A DNA stretch of 64,000 nt from Microbulbifer sp. YPW16. Its GTDB lineage: Bacteria > Pseudomonadota > Gammaproteobacteria > Pseudomonadales > Cellvibrionaceae. Shown one piece after another: positions 20,177 through 29,236 of this stretch. Under the pieces are notes generated by a model. That model was not told where the DNA came from. It did not search any database and was given only the letters and a program-made list of their open reading frames with translations. The translations under genes were made by a program, and so were the position numbers. Position 1 is the stretch's first letter, and each line of letters starts with the position of its first letter. The stretch covers positions 1,472,501 to 1,536,500 of the forward strand of contig NZ_CP089928.1 of NCBI RefSeq assembly GCF_021290385.1, read 5' to 3'.

Positions 20177-21856
20177 ATGACCAGCGCTTCCTGTGCCGGA
20201 CGGCGGGTCCATAACGATGATGCATGTGCGGTCTGTGCGCCCAGTGGCTCCGCACGCCTGTTCCGCGGAGCCCTGGCAGCGGTCGCAGACGGGGTTGCCA
20301 GTGCCGAAGCCGGCGGTGAGGCGGCGCGCGCGGCGATCAGTGGGTTCCTGTCCGACTACTACAGCACGCCCGAAACCTGGTCCGTCAAACAGGCGGCCGC
20401 GCGGGTGCTGCACGCACTGAACAGCTGGCTCTACCGCCAGGGCGGCGGCAGCCGGGAACTCCGCCAGGGCTGGCTGACCACATTTTCCTGCGTGATTTTC
20501 AAGGGCGCCAGTGCCCACCTGATCCATATCGGCGACTCCCGTATCTACCGGTTGCGCGGCGACACCCTGGATTGCCTTACTTGTGACCACAGCCGCGCTT
20601 TAGGACGCAACCGCACCTTCCTGGCCCGCGCCCTGGGTATGGACGCCCATATTGAGGTGGACTACCGCTGTGAGCAGCTGGAGCAGGGCGATATCTTCCT
20701 GGTCTGCAGCGACGGGGTGCACGACTACCTGGCCCCGGCGCGCATCGCGACAATACTGCGAGCACAGACCGACGACCCCGCCCGGGCACTTCTGGACGCG
20801 GCGCTCGCTGCCGGTTCGGAAGACAACCTGAGCGCAGCTGTGGTCCGTGTCCGGGTGTGCCCGGAACCGGAAAGCGAGGACCTGCTGGGGCAGCGCGACA
20901 GGCTGCCCTTCCCCCCGGACCTGCGCCCCGGCAACCGGCTCGATGGTTTCCTGGTCCTGCAGGAGCTGCACGCCAGTGCCCGCAGCCAGCTCTACCTGGC
21001 CCGCGATATCGGCAGTGGTGCCCTGCGTGTCATCAAGACACCGTCGGCCAATTTTATTGATGACCCGGCCTACATAGAGAACTTTATTGCCGAGGAATGG
21101 ACCGGCAGGCGGCTGGATCACCCGGGTATCGTGCGCATCTATGCCCCACCGGCGTCTCAACAGTTCCTCTACCACGTGATGGAATATGTCGAGGGCCAGA
21201 GCCTGCGCCAGTGGCTGGAACTGAACCCGGCGCCGCCAATCGAGCAGGTGCGGGAACTGGTGCAGCAACTGGTCAGTGCACTGCGACGATTGCAACGGAT
21301 GGAGATTATCCACGGCGACCTGAAACCCGAGAACATCATGATCTCCGCCGACGGACGCCTGAAGCTGGTCGACCTGGGCGGCGCAAATGCGGCAGGACTC
21401 AGGGAGCACCTGCACCATCGCAGCGACCGGGTCCCGGGAAGCAAGAATTATATTGCTCCCGAATACTTTCTCGGCGATGCCGCCAGTCACCGATCAGACA
21501 TTTTTTCCCTCGGGGTAATCACCTATGAGTTGCTCACTGGCCATTATCCCTATCGCGAGCGAGCAGGCGACCGGCTTTACCGGCTGCACAACTACAGCGC
21601 GCTCCACTATCGGCCAGCCAGGAATCACCGCCCGGAGTTACCGTTGTGGATCGACAGGGCCCTGCAGAGGGCCTGCCATCCCAACCCCCGCCATCGCTAC
21701 GCGGCCCTGTCGGAGTTTGTCCACGACCTGCACACACCCAACCCCGAGTTCACCCACGCGGACAGCGCGCCACTGATGGAGCGCAACCCGCTGCTGTTCT
21801 GGCAGCTCGTAGCACTGCTGTTACTGCTCTCGCACCTGCTGCATTTCCTGCAGTGA
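20177..21856 (+). CDS. Bifunctional PP2C phosphatase / Ser-Thr protein kinase
   Basis: A 559-residue fusion. Residues about 1-235 are a PP2C phosphatase (VHNDD, AVADGVASAEAG, HIGDSRIYRL, CSDGVHDYL, GSEDNLSAAVV for the metal sites). Residues about 255-520 are a eukaryotic-type kinase (VIK, HGDLKPENI, LVDLGGAN, APEYFLG, DIFSLGVITYELLTG), and a C-terminal membrane helix follows near 540-558. The Gly loop is degenerate, HRD is HGD and DFG is DLG. The ATG at 20177 follows AGGAAG; an ATG at 20093 has no ribosome site. A homologue sits between narK-type and nirB genes in P. aeruginosa; its target is unknown. Confidence 0.88.
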   Translation: MTSASCAGRRVHNDDACAVCAPSGSARLFRGALAAVADGVASAEAGGEAARAAISGFLSDYYSTPETWSVKQAAARVLHALNSWLYRQGGGSRELRQGWLTTFSCVIFKGASAHLIHIGDSRIYRLRGDTLDCLTCDHSRALGRNRTFLARALGMDAHIEVDYRCEQLEQGDIFLVCSDGVHDYLAPARIATILRAQTDDPARALLDAALAAGSEDNLSAAVVRVRVCPEPESEDLLGQRDRLPFPPDLRPGNRLDGFLVLQELHASARSQLYLARDIGSGALRVIKTPSANFIDDPAYIENFIAEEWTGRRLDHPGIVRIYAPPASQQFLYHVMEYVEGQSLRQWLELNPAPPIEQVRELVQQLVSALRRLQRMEIIHGDLKPENIMISADGRLKLVDLGGANAAGLREHLHHRSDRVPGSKNYIAPEYFLGDAASHRSDIFSLGVITYELLTGHYPYRERAGDRLYRLHNYSALHYRPARNHRPELPLWIDRALQRACHPNPRHRYAALSEFVHDLHTPNPEFTHADSAPLMERNPLLFWQLVALLLLLSHLLHFLQ

Positions 21857-21890
21857 CAAACCGGAACAAAACCTTGCGCAACACCCTGCC

Positions 21891-21907
21891 GGCACCAACG
21901 CGGTGCA
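21891..21907 (+). promoter_or_regulatory. Candidate NtrC binding site upstream of nirB
   Basis: GGCACC-AACGC-GGTGCA is an almost perfect match to the NtrC palindrome, about 80-100 bases upstream of the sigma-54 element at 21988, the usual activator distance. A weaker half-matching copy (TGCACC-N5-GCCGCA) follows at 21921-21937. Confidence 0.65.
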
Positions 21908-21987
21908 ACCCGGCCGCCCCTGCACCAGCTTGCCGCACACCAGTCACAGGCAGCAGCGGCAAACCCGCATAAACCGGTGAGACGCGT

Positions 21988-22004
21988 TTGGCACAATCCT
22001 TGAA
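21988..22004 (+). promoter_or_regulatory. Sigma-54 promoter of nirB
   Basis: TTGGCAC-N5-TTGAA has the -24 GG element intact and a -12 element with GA in place of GC, with the correct ten-base spacing. A start near 22015 would leave a leader of about 130 bases before nirB. Confidence 0.65.
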
Positions 22005-22038
22005 TCCCTGATTACACCAATACAGAAAATCCCTTACG

Positions 22039-22139
22039 AGGCAACGGCGCCTGTACCCTTCGGCAGAAGGGGTAGAGGCCGTGCCTACACCACCCTCCCC
22101 GCCCCACCCTGCCGGATCATTCAGAGACAACACGGCAGG
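22039..22139 (+). promoter_or_regulatory. Structured nirB leader, possible NasT target
   Basis: Hairpin AGGC-AACGGC-GCCT (22039-22052) has a hexaloop with A1 and G4. A second, CCCTTC-GGCA-GAAGGG, is at 22056-22071. The first arm can instead pair with GCCGTGCCT at 22078-22086 in a nine-pair stem, excluding the first hairpin. Near the start codon CCTGCCG (22108-22114) pairs with CGGCAGG (22133-22139), covering part of the ribosome site. No T run follows any stem, so classical attenuation is not evident. Confidence 0.5.
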
Positions 22140-22146
22140 AACTCAC

Positions 22147-24687
22147 ATGGTTGAACCGCGGGCTAAGCAAAAACTAATCGTTATCGGCAACGGAATGGTG
22201 GGCCACCATTTCCTTGAGCAGCTGGCTGCGCGCCCCGAGAACGCACTGTTCGAGGTCACCGTCTTCTGCGCCGAGCCACGACCGGCCTACGATCGCGTGC
22301 ACCTGTCTGAATATTTTGCCGGCCGCAGCGCCGACGACCTGGCGCTGGGCAGGATCGACCAGTACCGCGACTGGGGCTACGACCTGCTACTGAACGATGC
22401 CGCAGTCTCCATCGACCGGGAAAAGCGGACCGTAACTTCCGCCAGCGGTGTGGAGAAAACTTATGACCGCCTGATCCTGGCCACCGGCTCCTACCCGTTC
22501 GTACCACCGATTCCCGGCCATGAGCACGGGAAATGCTTCGTTTACCGCACGCTTGAGGACCTGGACGCGATTCGCGCGGCCAGTGAAAACGCCACCACCG
22601 GCGTCGTTGTCGGCGGTGGCCTGCTGGGGCTCGAAGCTGCCAACGCGCTGAAAGAACTGGGACTGGAAGCCCACGTAGTGGAGTTCGCCCCGGGCCTGAT
22701 GGGTATCCAGCTGGATGAGGGCGGTTCCGGACTGCTGAAAGACAAGATTGAGGACTTGGGCGTAACTGTCCACACCAGCACCGCTACCGAACTGATCGAG
22801 GAAGTAGACAGCGGTCGCCTGCGTATGCAGTTCAAGGATGATCGCGAACTGGTCACCGACCTGATCGTTTTCTCCGCCGGTATCCGCCCCGAAGACAAGC
22901 TGGCACAAGCCGCCGGACTGCAACTCGGTGAGCGCGGCGGTATCGTGATCGATGAATCCTGCCGCACATCCGACGGGAATATCTTCGCCATTGGCGAGTG
23001 TGCGCTGTACGAAAACTTCATCTATGGCCTGGTGGCTCCCGGTTACACCATGGCCCGCAATGTGGTCTCCCTGCTCTGCGGTGAGGAGGCCAGCTTTACC
23101 GGTGCCGACATGAGCACCAAGCTTAAACTGCTGGGCGTTGAGGTAGGATCCATCGGCGATGCCCACGGTCGCGCCGAGGGCGCCGCAGCAATCACTTTTG
23201 TCGACGAACAGAGCGGCATCTACAAACGCATAATTACTGACGGCGACGGCAGGAAGCTGCTGGGCGCCGTGCTGGTGGGTGACACCGGCGACTACGACCA
23301 GCTGCTGCAGTATCACCTGAACGATATCGACCTGCCGGAGCACCCGGAGCAACTGATCCTGCCCGCCGCGGACGGCGACGCCCCCACACTCGGTGCCGGG
23401 GCACTGCCCGCAACCGCCACCATCTGCTCCTGCCACAATGTCAGCAAGGGCCAGATTGTCGATGTGGTGCAAGGGGGTTGCTGTTCACTGGGTGAGGTCA
23501 AGGATGTCACCAGGGCATCTACCGGCTGCGGTGGTTGCTCCGCGCTATTGAAAAACGTTGTCGACGAGGAGCTCGCGGCACTGGGCATGGAGGTCAACAA
23601 CCACCTGTGCGCGCACTTTGAATTTACCCGCCAGGAGCTGTTCCATATTGTCCAGGTGGAAGAAATCCGTACGTTCGAGGACCTGTTGCAGAAGCATGGC
23701 AGCGGTCGCGGCTGTGAAATCTGCAAGCCCACCGTGGCCTCCATCCTCGCCTCCCTGTGGAATGACCATATCCACCACAGGCCCCATGTGGGCCTGCAGG
23801 ACACCAACGACACCTTTATGGCCAACATGCAGAAGAACGGCAGCTACTCGGTGGTACCGCGGGTACCCGGGGGCGAAATCACCCCGGACAAGCTGATCGT
23901 GCTGGGCCAGGTGGCCAAGAAATACGACCTCTACACCAAGATCACCGGCGGCCAGCGCGTCGACCTGTTCGGTGCCCGGCTGGAACAGCTACCCGAGATC
24001 TGGCGGGAGCTGATTGAGGCCGGCTTCGAAACCGGGCACGCCTACGGCAAGTCACTGCGCACGGTGAAGTCCTGCGTGGGCAGTACCTGGTGCCGCTTCG
24101 GGGTACAGGACAGTGTTGCCATGGCCCTGCATATCGAGAATCGCTACAAGGGATTGCGTTCACCGCACAAGATCAAGATGGCGGTATCCGGGTGCACCCG
24201 CGAATGTGCCGAGGCGCAGAGCAAGGATGTGGGCGTAATCGCCACCGAGAATGGCTGGAACCTGTTTGTCTGCGGCAATGGCGGCATGCGCCCGCGCCAC
24301 GCGGACCTGTTCGCCACCGACCTGGATGACGAGACCCTGGTGCGCTATATCGACCGCTTCCTGATGTTCTATGTCCGCACCGCCGACAAGCTGCAGCGCA
24401 CTTCAGTGTGGCTGGAAAACCTCGAGGGCGGGCTCGACTACCTGCGCGAGGTCATCATTGACGACAAGCTGGGCCTTGGCGAGGAACTGGAGGTGCAGAT
24501 GGCGAACGTGGTCGGCACTTACCAGTGTGAATGGAAAACGGCCATCAACGATCCGGAGATGCTCAAGCGCTTCCGCCAGTTTGTGAATACCGACGAACCG
24601 GATGAAAAAATCGTTTTCGTGGAAGAGCGTGGCCAGCCACGACCCGCCCGTGAAGAAGAGGTCGTAAAGATCGCCGAGCCCGCTTGA
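22147..24687 (+). CDS. nirB: Nitrite reductase (NADH) large subunit
   Basis: Cytoplasmic siroheme/[4Fe-4S]/FAD enzyme that reduces nitrite to ammonium with NADH. The 846-residue product has an FAD/NAD part (GNGMVGHHF, GGGLLGLEAANAL), a BFD-type [2Fe-2S] module (CSCHNV...CGGC, about 430-470), a second degenerate BFD-like repeat, then the sulfite/nitrite reductase domain with siroheme-cluster Cys motifs CVGSTWC and CTREC. The ATG at 22147 follows AGGA; upstream in-frame sequence is leader. nirD follows after 94 bp with its own promoter elements. Confidence 0.96.
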   Translation: MVEPRAKQKLIVIGNGMVGHHFLEQLAARPENALFEVTVFCAEPRPAYDRVHLSEYFAGRSADDLALGRIDQYRDWGYDLLLNDAAVSIDREKRTVTSASGVEKTYDRLILATGSYPFVPPIPGHEHGKCFVYRTLEDLDAIRAASENATTGVVVGGGLLGLEAANALKELGLEAHVVEFAPGLMGIQLDEGGSGLLKDKIEDLGVTVHTSTATELIEEVDSGRLRMQFKDDRELVTDLIVFSAGIRPEDKLAQAAGLQLGERGGIVIDESCRTSDGNIFAIGECALYENFIYGLVAPGYTMARNVVSLLCGEEASFTGADMSTKLKLLGVEVGSIGDAHGRAEGAAAITFVDEQSGIYKRIITDGDGRKLLGAVLVGDTGDYDQLLQYHLNDIDLPEHPEQLILPAADGDAPTLGAGALPATATICSCHNVSKGQIVDVVQGGCCSLGEVKDVTRASTGCGGCSALLKNVVDEELAALGMEVNNHLCAHFEFTRQELFHIVQVEEIRTFEDLLQKHGSGRGCEICKPTVASILASLWNDHIHHRPHVGLQDTNDTFMANMQKNGSYSVVPRVPGGEITPDKLIVLGQVAKKYDLYTKITGGQRVDLFGARLEQLPEIWRELIEAGFETGHAYGKSLRTVKSCVGSTWCRFGVQDSVAMALHIENRYKGLRSPHKIKMAVSGCTRECAEAQSKDVGVIATENGWNLFVCGNGGMRPRHADLFATDLDDETLVRYIDRFLMFYVRTADKLQRTSVWLENLEGGLDYLREVIIDDKLGLGEELEVQMANVVGTYQCEWKTAINDPEMLKRFRQFVNTDEPDEKIVFVEERGQPRPAREEEVVKIAEPA

Positions 24688-24709
24688 GCGCGGCTGTTTT
24701 CCAGCAAAC

Positions 24710-24726
24710 TGCACCAAAACGGCGCA
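24710..24726 (+). promoter_or_regulatory. Candidate NtrC binding site upstream of nirD
   Basis: TGCACC-AAAAC-GGCGCA fits the NtrC palindrome with one mismatch and repeats the core of the site at 16447. It starts 22 bases after the nirB stop codon, just upstream of a sigma-54-like element. Confidence 0.6.
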
Positions 24727-24748
24727 ATTAAATTAATTTTCGAATTTT

Positions 24749-24765
24749 GCTGCACAATCATTGCA
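24749..24765 (+). promoter_or_regulatory. Sigma-54-like promoter of nirD-nasA
   Basis: GCTGCAC-N5-TTGCA keeps the GCAC and TTGCA blocks with correct spacing but has TG instead of GG at -24. A start near 24777 would fall almost at the nirD start codon (24782), so the element may be weak or the mRNA nearly leaderless; the match alone is not proof. Confidence 0.45.
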
Positions 24766-24781
24766 TTCTGGAGTATAAATA

Positions 24782-25177
24782 ATGACAGAAGTTGCCATAA
24801 CCCCCACTCCATGGCAGCCGGTCTGCCAGCGATCAGACCTGGTTGCCGATTCCGGAGTGTGTGTTCTCGTAGGCGATGTTTCTGCGGCCGGGCCATTAGC
24901 GCCCCGCAGGAGCATCGCCTTATTTTTTATTCCCCATGCCGAGCAGCAGCTCTACGCCATCGACAACTGGGACCCGATCGCCGGTGCCGGCGTGATTGCC
25001 CGGGGCATAATCGCCGAGGTAGATGGTGAACTGACGGTTGCCTCGCCCCTCTACAAGCAGCATTTCCGCCTGCGCGATGGCCAGTGCCTGGAGGATCCGG
25101 GGATCCGCCTCGACACCTTTGCTGCCGCATTTGATGGCGATACCGTCGTCATCGCCAGCATGCCGGACTCGCCCTGA
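24782..25177 (+). CDS. nirD: Nitrite reductase (NADH) small subunit
   Basis: Small Rieske-fold partner of NirB, 131 residues. It has the family's QLYAIDNWDPI, GIIAEVDGELTVASPLYKQHFRLRDG-type core (cited in part) and CLEDP, and it lacks the Cys/His pairs of a true Rieske cluster, as in E. coli NirD. A 20-residue stretch after residue 20 is more Ala/Gly/Arg-rich than in E. coli, making it slightly longer. The ribosome site is GGAG. nasA starts two bases after the stop, so the two are co-transcribed. Confidence 0.93.
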   Translation: MTEVAITPTPWQPVCQRSDLVADSGVCVLVGDVSAAGPLAPRRSIALFFIPHAEQQLYAIDNWDPIAGAGVIARGIIAEVDGELTVASPLYKQHFRLRDGQCLEDPGIRLDTFAAAFDGDTVVIASMPDSP

Positions 25178-25179
25178 CC

Positions 25180-27858
25180 ATGGCACCGCGGGAGCTTCTC
25201 CGCGCGCACCGGACGTGCACCACCTGTCCCTACTGCGGCGTGGGTTGCGGGGTGGCCGTAACCCGTGAGGCAGGCGACGACGGCGAAAACACCAGTGCCT
25301 GCGGCGATGAGCAGCACCCGGCCAACCTGGGGCGATTGTGCGTCAAGGGCTCGGCACTGGCAGAGACACTGGGTGAGCGGGACCGGTTGTTGAGGCCGCG
25401 CCTGCGCGGCGCAGATTGCGACTGGGAGACCGCCATGGACTTTATGGCGGCGCGCTTTGCCGAAACCATTGCCGAGCACGGCCCGGACTCGGTCGCGTTC
25501 TACCTTTCCGGGCAGCTGCTCACCGAGGACTACTATGTTGCCAACAAGCTGATGAAAGGTTTCATCGGCAGCGGCAATGTGGATACCAATTCCCGCCTGT
25601 GCATGTCCTCGGCAGTGGCCGCCTACAAGCGCGCCCTGGGTGCAGACGCCGTTCCCTGTAATTACGAGGACCTGGAACAGGCCGACCTGGTGGTGCTGGT
25701 GGGCTCCAATGCTGCCTGGACCCACCCGGTGCTGTTCCAGCGCATGCAGGCGGCGCAGACGAGGCTGGTGGTCATTGACCCGCGCGGCACCGCTACCAGT
25801 GATATGGCAGATATGCACCTGGCCATTGCCCCGGGCAGCGACGCGGCCCTGTTCAGTGGCCTGCTCAACTACCTGGCGACAACCGGTTGCCTGGACCGCG
25901 AGTTTATCAACCAGCACACCAGCGGTTTCGAGGGAGCGCTGGCCGCGGCAGCTGACTGGCCGCTGGAAAAAACCGCCCAGGCGTGCGGCCTGCATACCGG
26001 GGAAGTGCGGGCATTTTTCCAGGCGTTCGCTGAGACCGACAGGACCGTCAGTTTTTACTCCCAGGGCGTCAACCAGTCCAGCAGCGGCACCGACAAGAAC
26101 AACGCAATTATCAATTGCCACCTGGCCACCGGCCGTATCGGCCGGCCCGGCTGCGGCCCCTTTTCGATTACCGGACAGCCCAACGCCATGGGCGGCCGTG
26201 AAGTGGGAGGCCTGGCCAATATGCTCGCCGCGCATATGGATTTCCGCGCCGACCATATCGACCGGGTCGGCCGCTTCTGGCAGGCGGAAAATATCGCCCG
26301 GCGACCGGGCCTGAAGGCGGTGGACCTTTTTCGCGCGGTGGAGTGCGGCGAGATCAAGGCCATCTGGATCATGGCAACCAATCCCGCAGTAAGCATGCCC
26401 GATGCCGGCCGCGTCACCCGGGCACTGCAACAGTGCCCGCTAGTGGTGGTGTCCGACTGCGTCGCTAATACTGATACCGCGCGCTGTGCTGACCTGCTGC
26501 TGCCGGCCACCACCTGGGCGGAAAAGGACGGCACCGTCACCAATTCGGAGCGCCGTATATCCCGGCAACGCAGCTTCCTGCCCGCGCCCGGGGAGGCCCG
26601 GCACGACTGGCAGATCATCTGCGACCTGGCGGAACGGCTCGGCCACGGCGACGCGTTCCGCTACCAGAAGCCAGTGGAAATATTTCGCGAGCACGCCGCC
26701 CTGTCCGGGTTCGAGAACCGGGGTGAGCGGGCCTTCGATATCTCTGCGCTGGCCGGGATTACACCGCGCCAATACGACCAACTGGCACCGCTGCAGTGGC
26801 CGGTCAACCGGGACAACCCCGCCGGAACTCCACGTCTGTTCACCGATCGGCGATTCTTTACCGACTCCGGCCGCGCCCGCTTCGTGACTATTGAACCCCG
26901 CGCACCTACCCAGCGCCGCAGCGAGTCGTTTCCCCTGTGGCTCAATACCGGTCGCCTGCGCGACCAGTGGCATACGATGACCCGCACTGCGCGCGCCAGA
27001 AAATTGCTGGATCATACCGAGCTACCAGAGCTGCGACTGAGCCCGGCGGATGCCAGCACTTACCAGGTCGAGGATGGCCAGCTGGCGGAAATTGCCAGTA
27101 GCCACGGCCGGATGCGCGCACGGGTGCTGGTCGATGCATCGCAGCGGGCCGGTGAACTGTTTGCACCGATTCACTGGAGCGAGAGCCTGGCCGGCCTCAG
27201 CCGCGTCAGCGCACTGGCGGGGGCGGTGACCGATCCCCATTCCGGACAGCCCGAATTCAAGCAGGTGCCGGTACAGCTTCACCCGCTCAGGGCAAAAGCT
27301 TACCTGAGCCTGGCCTGCCCCCCTGCCACTGCCGCCCGTGTCGGTGGCCTGCTGGAGGACATGACGGCCTCTGGCGAGCTGCTGCACTGGTACCGTGTTC
27401 CCTGTGAGGGCGGTGATCGCTTCGAGCTGGCCCTGTCGCTGCCGACAGACTGTCGCGCTCTGGCCCGGCAGCTGGTTCCCGAAGACAGCGTGCCACTGCG
27501 CTGGCAACGACTGCAGCTGCTGCAGTCGGAGCGCTGGCTGGTGCATACGGATACCCTGCAACTGCTGCTGTTCAGTGCCAGCCACTGGCGCCAGCTGCCG
27601 GACCGCAGGGCAATGGAACGATGGCTACTGCAACCGCTGCCCGATCAGCCGGCTCAGCTGTTGCGACGGGCTGCGCCGGCGTCCGCGATGGTCTGCAGCT
27701 GCATGCAGGTTTCCCGGGAGCAGATCGAAACTGCAATCAGGGACGGCGCCGCCAGCGTGGAAGCACTCGGCGAGCAGCTGGGCTGTGGCACCAATTGCGG
27801 CTCCTGCAAGCCCGAGCTCGCGGCACTGTTGCGAGCGCAGGCCCGGGATGTTGCCTGA
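25180..27858 (+). CDS. nasA: Assimilatory nitrate reductase catalytic subunit
   Basis: Reduces nitrate to nitrite in the cytoplasm using bis-MGD and iron-sulfur clusters. The 892-residue protein starts with the [4Fe-4S] motif CPYCGVGC plus a fourth Cys in GRLCVKG. Next come molybdopterin-oxidoreductase motifs (SRLCMSSAVAAYK, MATNPAVSMPD, TVTNSERRISRQR) and a molydopterin-binding C-part (NTGRLRDQWHTMTRT). A BFD-type [2Fe-2S] domain is fused at the end (CSCMQVS...CGTNCGSC, about 836-870), as in Klebsiella NasA. No separate NasB-like electron donor gene is seen here. Confidence 0.95.
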   Translation: MAPRELLRAHRTCTTCPYCGVGCGVAVTREAGDDGENTSACGDEQHPANLGRLCVKGSALAETLGERDRLLRPRLRGADCDWETAMDFMAARFAETIAEHGPDSVAFYLSGQLLTEDYYVANKLMKGFIGSGNVDTNSRLCMSSAVAAYKRALGADAVPCNYEDLEQADLVVLVGSNAAWTHPVLFQRMQAAQTRLVVIDPRGTATSDMADMHLAIAPGSDAALFSGLLNYLATTGCLDREFINQHTSGFEGALAAAADWPLEKTAQACGLHTGEVRAFFQAFAETDRTVSFYSQGVNQSSSGTDKNNAIINCHLATGRIGRPGCGPFSITGQPNAMGGREVGGLANMLAAHMDFRADHIDRVGRFWQAENIARRPGLKAVDLFRAVECGEIKAIWIMATNPAVSMPDAGRVTRALQQCPLVVVSDCVANTDTARCADLLLPATTWAEKDGTVTNSERRISRQRSFLPAPGEARHDWQIICDLAERLGHGDAFRYQKPVEIFREHAALSGFENRGERAFDISALAGITPRQYDQLAPLQWPVNRDNPAGTPRLFTDRRFFTDSGRARFVTIEPRAPTQRRSESFPLWLNTGRLRDQWHTMTRTARARKLLDHTELPELRLSPADASTYQVEDGQLAEIASSHGRMRARVLVDASQRAGELFAPIHWSESLAGLSRVSALAGAVTDPHSGQPEFKQVPVQLHPLRAKAYLSLACPPATAARVGGLLEDMTASGELLHWYRVPCEGGDRFELALSLPTDCRALARQLVPEDSVPLRWQRLQLLQSERWLVHTDTLQLLLFSASHWRQLPDRRAMERWLLQPLPDQPAQLLRRAAPASAMVCSCMQVSREQIETAIRDGAASVEALGEQLGCGTNCGSCKPELAALLRAQARDVA

Positions 27859-27947
27859 CCCATCCACCAATTTTCTTTTTCCGGCAATCGCGCTAAGGTC
27901 ATGGGAAGAGCAGAATAAAGCCGTAACCCTGAGAAGCTGACAGTCCC

Positions 27948-29231
27948 ATGACCATCGATTCCTGCCTGACCACTGGCCTGATTACCGTAGAGCAGGCGCG
28001 CGAAGCACTCCTGCAGACCATTACCCCGCTGCGGGAAACCGAAACCCTGCCGCTGGGCGAGTGCTGCGGCCGCGTGCTGGCAGAGCGCGCGCCGGCACAG
28101 GTTGACCTGCCCCCCTGCGACAATTCGGCCATGGATGGTTATGCCCTGTGCGGCGAGGCGCAACGCTATGAGCTGGTCGGCAAGAGCCTGGCCGGCCATC
28201 CCTTCACTGGCACCCTGCTCGCCGGCCAGTGTGTGCGCATCACGACCGGCGCCGCCCTGCCCCCTGGCGCCGACCGGGTGGTGATGCAGGAGCACGCCCG
28301 GGTTCATGGCGACGCTCCCGGAGATTCGGCGCCTGGACAAATACTGGTCCCCGAGACGGTTCCCGCCGCCGGCAGCCATATCCGCCGCCGGGGCGAGGAT
28401 GTCCGCTGTAGCGATACGCTGGCGGCACCGGGCCGGGCAATCACCGTGCCGGATGTTGCCCTGCTGGCGGCCGCCGGTGTAAGGGAGCTGGTAGTGATGC
28501 GCCCGGTGCGCGCGGCGCTGCTGTCCGTGGGCGACGAGCTGCGACCACCGGGAACCCCCGCTGCAGATCTCGGCCCCGGCGAAATCTACGACAGCAACCG
28601 TATCGCCCTGGACGCGGCCCTGCGGCAGCTGGGTATCGAGACCATCGATATCGGCTGCCTGCCAGACTGTCCCGACAGTATTCGCGCCGCTTTCGAGCGC
28701 GCCCGCGACTGTGCCGATATAGTCATCACCAGCGGCGGGGTGTCGGTGGGTGAAGCCGACTATACCCGGGCGGTACTCGAGCAACTGGGGCAACTGGACC
28801 TGTGGCGACTGGCGATCAAGCCGGGCAAACCCTTTGCCTTCGGACGCTTGCCGAAAGCCGGGGGCGAGACGCTGTTTTTCGGCCTGCCGGGCAACCCGGT
28901 CTCCGCCCTGGTAACCCTCTACCAGCTGGTCCTACCGGCGCTGGAAAAGTTGCGGGGCGTTGCCGACAGCGAGCGGCGGGCACCCTTCCAGGGCCGTGCA
29001 CGCCTGCTCAACCCGATTCGCAAGTCACCGGGACGGACCGACTACCAGCGCGGTTTCACCTACCGCGACAGTGATGGCCTGCAGGTGGTGGAAAGCACCG
29101 GCATACAGGGCAGCCATATCCTGTCGGGACTCTCCCGCGCCAACTGTTTTATCGTGCTCGCGCGGGAAAGCGGCGACCGCGACACCGGTGACTGGGTCAC
29201 CATCGAGCCCTTCCGGCCGCCCCTGGGATAG
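27948..29231 (+). CDS. moeA: Molybdopterin molybdenumtransferase
   Basis: Inserts molybdate into adenylylated molybdopterin, completing Mo-cofactor before MobA adds GMP. The 427-residue protein shows the family's PPCDNSAMDGYA, RITTGAALPPGADRVVMQE, SVGDEL, YDSNR, ITSGGVSVGEADY and GLPGNPVSAL. It lies about 90 bp after nasA on the same strand, so cofactor insertion is grouped with the enzyme needing it, while the moa genes are on the far side of the island. The VOC-family gene begins five bases after its stop. Confidence 0.95.
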   Translation: MTIDSCLTTGLITVEQAREALLQTITPLRETETLPLGECCGRVLAERAPAQVDLPPCDNSAMDGYALCGEAQRYELVGKSLAGHPFTGTLLAGQCVRITTGAALPPGADRVVMQEHARVHGDAPGDSAPGQILVPETVPAAGSHIRRRGEDVRCSDTLAAPGRAITVPDVALLAAAGVRELVVMRPVRAALLSVGDELRPPGTPAADLGPGEIYDSNRIALDAALRQLGIETIDIGCLPDCPDSIRAAFERARDCADIVITSGGVSVGEADYTRAVLEQLGQLDLWRLAIKPGKPFAFGRLPKAGGETLFFGLPGNPVSALVTLYQLVLPALEKLRGVADSERRAPFQGRARLLNPIRKSPGRTDYQRGFTYRDSDGLQVVESTGIQGSHILSGLSRANCFIVLARESGDRDTGDWVTIEPFRPPLG

Positions 29232-29236
29232 CCGAT

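Noticed and set aside
25051..26430. A 459-codon minus-strand frame opposite nasA
   Set aside because: Antisense shadow of the nasA reading frame, His/Gly-rich without motifs.
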